Below are positions 6,093 through 9,020 of a stretch of DNA of 9,020 nt, piece by piece. A model generated the notes under the pieces. That model saw only the letters and a list, made by a program, of their open reading frames with translations. It was not told where the DNA came from and made no database searches. The DNA is from Fontimicrobium_A sp034506455 (GTDB lineage: Bacteria > Zhuqueibacterota > Zhuqueibacteria > Residuimicrobiales > Krinioviventaceae): positions 1 to 9,020 of the forward strand of contig JAPDPN010000114.1 in assembly GCA_034506455.1 (NCBI GenBank), in the 5' to 3' direction. A program made the translations under genes and the position numbers. The number at the start of each line of letters is the position of its first letter. The stretch's first letter is position 1.

Positions 6093-6622
6093 ATGGAGAT
6101 CTATTGGTCTATGAGTATGCCTTCCAAGCTTTCAGCCGCCGTCGCGCTGCTTTCGGCTTTCGGCGCTTTAATTTTTTATGTCCTGCATTGGCAGCCGATC
6201 GCCGCCATAATGCTCGTGATTTTCGCATCAGCGATCGCGATCTTTATTTCCAGTCATTCGCGTCTAAAAAGCTACGCTTTTCCGGTTTGGGTTGCGGCGT
6301 TTGTCGTCACTTCTCTACTTTTCCCGAAACTCTTCGGCATTTGGTTCGGCATTGATCTTGCGACGCTGATCGTTCCCCTCATCCAAATTATCATGTTCGG
6401 CATGGGAACGACGTTAAGCGCCGCCGACTTTGCTCGAGTAATCAAAATGCCGATTCCGGTGTTCATCGGCTTTGTCGGCCAGTACACAATCATGCCGCTT
6501 GTCGGTTTGACGCTGGCTTGGCTGATGCATTTCGAGCCGGAAGTGGCGGCCGGAGTCATCTTGGTAGGCTCCTGCCCCGGCGGCGTCGCTTCCAACCTCA
6601 TTTCCTATTTAGCGGGCGGCAA
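6093..6622 (+). CDS. Bile acid:sodium symporter (BASS/SBF) family transporter, 3' end lost in gap
   Basis: About 176 residues are visible before the run of N. This is a membrane protein: hydrophobic segments lie at about residues 12-30, 33-52, 60-78, 88-108, 122-145 and 150-172. The block MFGMGTTLSAADFARV and then VILVGSCPGGVASNLISYLAGG are the conserved SBF core (GMG near the fourth helix, CPGGxxSN before the helix crossover). Family members import organic anions such as bile acids, pyruvate or pantoate, usually with sodium. The first ATG is at 6093. An in-frame ATG at 6111 is a plausible alternative, since GGAG (6095-6098) lies 12 bases before it and no clear ribosome site precedes 6093. 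Full-length relatives have around 300-340 residues, so roughly the last 130-150 residues are missing. The place in the cluster suggests uptake of an acid made by the exported enzymes next to it. Confidence 0.85.
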
Positions 6623-6722
6623 NNNNNNNNNNNNNNNNNNNNNNNNNNNNNNNNNNNNNNNNNNNNNNNNNNNNNNNNNNNNNNNNNNNNNNNNNNNNNN
6701 NNNNNNNNNNNNNNNNNNNNNN
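6623..6722. other. Assembly gap of 100 N inside the transporter gene
   Basis: Exactly 100 unknown bases are present, the conventional size for a gap of unknown length. The missing transporter part alone should need about 400-450 bases, so the true distance is probably larger than shown. Additional genes could be missing, and the continuity of the two sides rests on scaffolding, not on sequence. Confidence 0.95.
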
Positions 6723-6796
6723 AGAGGCTTATAACAGCAAAATGCCGGGGCAACGCGGCTATGCCCTGAAAAGACCATTAATTCGGGAGTGCAATC
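6723..6796 (+). other. Post-gap leader of the dehydratase gene
   Basis: This 74-base remnant follows the gap. One frame reads RGL then TAA (6732-6734) and another reads RLITAKCRGNAAMP then TGA at 6765-6767. Either could be the end of the transporter or of another gene, and the frame cannot be carried across the N run. GGGAG at 6785-6789 is the ribosome site of the gene starting at 6797. Confidence 0.4.
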
Positions 6797-8170
6797 ATGA
6801 ATCGCAGAAATTGGCTCAAATCGATTGGCGCCGGTGCGGCCGTCGGCACGTTCGGCGGCCTGCTCAAAGACGACAGTCTGGAAGCGGTGCAGAACAACGT
6901 CCGACGGGCCTCCGAGCCCTCGCAGCTCAAAATCACCGACCTGCGCTTCGTGCGTATGGGACCCGACAGCTGGCGGCGCTACGTCATCCGCATCGATACG
7001 AACCAAGATATCTCCGGCTACGGAGAAATCCGCGACGGCGCAAGCCCCACCTATGCGTTGTTTCTGAAAAGCCGCATTCTGGGCGAGAATCCCTGCAACA
7101 TTGACAAAATCTTTCGCAAGCTCAAGCAGTTCGGCGGCCATGCGCGGCAGGCGGGAGGAGTTGTATCAATCGAAATGGCCTGCTGGGATCTGGCGGGAAA
7201 AGCATGGGGCGTTCCCTGTTGGCAGATGCTCGGCGGGAAATTCCGCGACAAAATTCGTTTGTACGCCGACACGCCGTCGTCGAACGATCCTGTTGAAATG
7301 GGCAAACGGCTCAAAGCGCGCATAGAGGCCGGATTTACGTTCTTGAAAATGGACATCGGCATCGGCCTGCTCAAGGGAGTTGAAGGCGCACTGAGCGCGC
7401 CTTCGGGCATGACCGACACTTCGATGGTCATGCATCCTTTCACCGGCATCCGCATTACCGAGAAGGGACTGAAAATCTTTCAGGACTATGCAGCCACCAT
7501 ACGCGACATTGTGGGATGGGATATCCCAATCGCCGTTGATCATTTCGGCCACTTTCCGCTCGAAGATTGCATCAAGATTGCCCAGGCGCTCGATCAGTTC
7601 AATTTTGCATGGTACGAGGATATGATCCCCTGGCAGTTCACCGATCAGTATGTCAAGCTGCGCCAAAGCTGCAAAACGCCGATTCTAACCGGCGAAGATA
7701 TTTATCTCAAAGAAGGCTTTATGGATCTGTTCGAAAAAAAGGCCATTGCCATTTGTCACCCCGATTTGGCGACGGCCGGCGGTCTGTTGGAGACCAAAAA
7801 GATCGGCGACTTGGCTATGGAGCACGGCATCGCCATGGCGCTGCACATGGCGGGCAGTCCGATTACGCTGTTCGCCTCGGTGCACGCCGCGGCAGCCACC
7901 GAAAACTTTATGGTCTGCGAACACCATAGCGTGGATGACGATTGGTACGACAAACTGGTCACCGGCGTCGAAAAGCCGATCATCAACAAGGGGTTTGTCA
8001 CGGTTCCCAGCGGTCCTGGACTGGGTGTCGAGTTGGTCGAGGAAGAGATCAAAAGACATCTGCGCGGCAAGGACAAGTATTTCGCCCCGACAGACGAGTG
8101 GAATGAAGAACGTTCCTGGGATCGGCTGTGGAGCAAACGTCCGTTGCGCAACAGTATATCGGTAAGCTGA
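6797..8170 (+). CDS. Tat-signal enolase-superfamily enzyme, mandelate racemase type (probable sugar-acid dehydratase)
   Basis: This 457-residue protein begins with a twin-arginine-like leader (RRNWLKSIGAGAAVGTFGGLL, residues 3-23). An enolase N-terminal capping domain follows, then a TIM barrel from about residue 125 (MACWDLAGKAWGVPCWQMLGG). Barrel residues line up with mandelate racemase by exact spacing: metal ligands Asp248, Glu274 and Glu300 are 26 apart each. Asp323 and His350 are 23 and 50 residues after the third ligand and form the Asp-His dyad (HPDLATAGG and MALHMAGSPI). The second-strand motif is Lys184-Met-Asp186, not the Lys-x-Lys of mandelate racemase, which favours a dehydratase over a racemase. 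Residues about 190-222 form an extra segment between that strand and Asp248. The start is supported by GGGAG seven bases upstream. The next gene starts 18 bases after its stop, so the two are co-transcribed. The expected chemistry is loss of water from a sugar acid to give a 2-keto-3-deoxy acid. The substrate is unknown. Confidence 0.88.
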   Translation: MNRRNWLKSIGAGAAVGTFGGLLKDDSLEAVQNNVRRASEPSQLKITDLRFVRMGPDSWRRYVIRIDTNQDISGYGEIRDGASPTYALFLKSRILGENPCNIDKIFRKLKQFGGHARQAGGVVSIEMACWDLAGKAWGVPCWQMLGGKFRDKIRLYADTPSSNDPVEMGKRLKARIEAGFTFLKMDIGIGLLKGVEGALSAPSGMTDTSMVMHPFTGIRITEKGLKIFQDYAATIRDIVGWDIPIAVDHFGHFPLEDCIKIAQALDQFNFAWYEDMIPWQFTDQYVKLRQSCKTPILTGEDIYLKEGFMDLFEKKAIAICHPDLATAGGLLETKKIGDLAMEHGIAMALHMAGSPITLFASVHAAAATENFMVCEHHSVDDDWYDKLVTGVEKPIINKGFVTVPSGPGLGVELVEEEIKRHLRGKDKYFAPTDEWNEERSWDRLWSKRPLRNSISVS

Positions 8171-8188
8171 AAGAGGAAAGGATAAGCC

Positions 8189-9020
8189 ATGAGGAAAAAA
8201 ATCATACTGCTGCTTTTGCTTACGGCAGCTTATGCCGGCGCTCAGGTCGGCGTGTTTACCAAGGAGGATTTGATCCGTTACACGCCTCTTTGGAAAGGCG
8301 AACGCTTTCCGGACGGGCGCCCGAAAGTATCCGATGACCTTTTGCAGCGGCTGAAGGAGGTATCGATAGAAGAGGCTTGGGCGGTGTGCAATCGCCACGG
8401 CTATCTGCATCAGTTCGAGGGAAACTGGGTCATGACGGTCCAGGATCCGGTTCTGGTCGGTCGCGCCGTAACCGCCGTTTTCATGCCGCGCCGGCCGGAT
8501 CTCGACTCGATGGTGGTGGAACAGGGCAAAAAAGAGGGGCGGATCGGCGGCCAAAATTCGTGGGTCATCGACACGCTGGTCGAAGGAGACGTCATTGTCG
8601 TTGATCTGTTCGGAAAAATTGTCGACGGCACCTTTATGGGCGACAATCTGGCGAACTCGATCTGGGCGCGAACCGGCGGCACCGGCGTCATCATCGACGG
8701 CGGCGCGCGCGACATCGAGGGTGTGCTGGAGATCGATAATTTTCCGGTCTTTACCCGCGGCTGGCATCCCTCCTACCTCAAAGACGTGACCTTAATGGGC
8801 ATCAACACGCCGATTCGCATCGGCAGCGTTACGGTCATGCCGGGCGACGCCGTGCTCGGAAAAAGAGAAGGCATCATCTTTATTCCGGCGCATTTGGTGC
8901 AGGAGGTGGTCGAGACCTCGGAGATCGTGCGGCTGCGCGATCAATTCGGCCATCAACGGCTGAGAGAGAAAAAATACACGCCGGGGCAAATCGACCGCAA
9001 GTGGACCGAAGACATCGAAA
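8189..9020 (+). CDS. RraA/HMG-aldolase-like protein with Sec signal, cut by window end
   Basis: The frame is open to the window end and gives 277 residues without a stop. Residues 1-18 form a Sec signal peptide (MRKK, a run of Ile/Leu, AYAGA-Q). The RraA fold is shown by GDNLANSIWARTGGTGVIIDGGARD (151-175), which includes the DGxxRD motif (Asp170, Arg174, Asp175) that holds substrate and metal in 4-hydroxy-4-methyl-2-oxoglutarate aldolases. Then come FPVFTRG (185-191) and MPGDAVLGKREGIIFIPA (217-234). Family members either cleave 4-hydroxy-2-keto acids to pyruvate plus a second acid or, as RraA itself, bind RNase E. The kept DGxxRD and the export signal favour the enzyme over the RNase inhibitor. 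AGAGGAAAGG (8172-8181) precedes the ATG. The usual G-D-x-x-G of the last motif is G-K-R-E-G here. A short unassigned tail rich in charged residues follows after about residue 245. Confidence 0.8.
   Translation, partial: MRKKIILLLLLTAAYAGAQVGVFTKEDLIRYTPLWKGERFPDGRPKVSDDLLQRLKEVSIEEAWAVCNRHGYLHQFEGNWVMTVQDPVLVGRAVTAVFMPRRPDLDSMVVEQGKKEGRIGGQNSWVIDTLVEGDVIVVDLFGKIVDGTFMGDNLANSIWARTGGTGVIIDGGARDIEGVLEIDNFPVFTRGWHPSYLKDVTLMGINTPIRIGSVTVMPGDAVLGKREGIIFIPAHLVQEVVETSEIVRLRDQFGHQRLREKKYTPGQIDRKWTEDIE

Noticed and set aside
7685..8767. Long minus-strand frame (360 codons) across the dehydratase and RraA genes
   Set aside because: It spans the antisense of two well-supported genes and their junction, has no recognisable domain or ribosome site, and reflects GC-rich third positions.
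1..9020. CRISPR array, tRNA, rRNA, insertion sequence or phage genes
   Set aside because: No regular repeat-spacer pattern, cloverleaf, transposase, integrase or terminal inverted repeats were seen on either strand.

Overview
The window looks like a piece of a metagenome-assembled or draft genome from the FCB side of the bacterial tree (Calditrichota, KSB1, Ignavibacteria or similar). The main clue is the C-terminal secretion tail of the first complete gene, whose NYPNPFNPSTEIVYSLP motif is the type IX sorting-domain style typical of those lineages. A run of exactly 100 N (6623-6722) marks a scaffold join. Coding DNA is moderately GC-rich and the intergenic stretches are clearly AT-richer. 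The lineage is an inference from protein style; no rRNA or marker gene is present.

Left part (1-4402). The tail end of an unidentified plus-strand gene (stop near 74) is followed by a bulged rho-independent terminator. Three minus-strand genes follow. The one at 444-1817 is a secreted protein with a type IX-style sorting tail, and its own terminator lies at 379-414. A 441-base gene-free stretch separates it from a two-gene operon: a PfkB-family sugar kinase (3464-4402) and, 8 bases downstream, a lipoprotein-like FG-GAP/VCBS beta-propeller protein (2259-3455). A good sigma70-type promoter (TTGACA, 17 bases, TAGGCT) lies just upstream of the kinase.

Middle (4403-4779). This divergent regulatory region holds the kinase promoter, a weaker plus-strand promoter, two palindromes (TTAGCGCTAA and the 16-bp TTTGATCATGATCAAA), and what looks like the decayed 5' end of a secreted GH29 alpha-L-fucosidase gene.

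Right part (4780-9020). A plus-strand cluster encodes a Tat-signal Gfo/Idh/MocA oxidoreductase, a bile-acid:sodium-symporter-family (BASS/SBF) organic-anion transporter cut by the assembly gap, a Tat-signal mandelate-racemase-type enolase-superfamily enzyme, and a Sec-signal RraA/HMG-aldolase-type protein that runs off the window end. The reaction types (sugar oxidation, sugar-acid dehydration, keto-acid cleavage) and the anion transporter fit a sugar or sugar-acid degradation pathway. The unusual point is that all three enzymes carry export signals, which suggests that the chemistry happens outside the cytoplasm and that small acids are then imported. The pathway order and the substrate are inference. 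The divergent PfkB kinase may supply the cytoplasmic step for the same or a related sugar.
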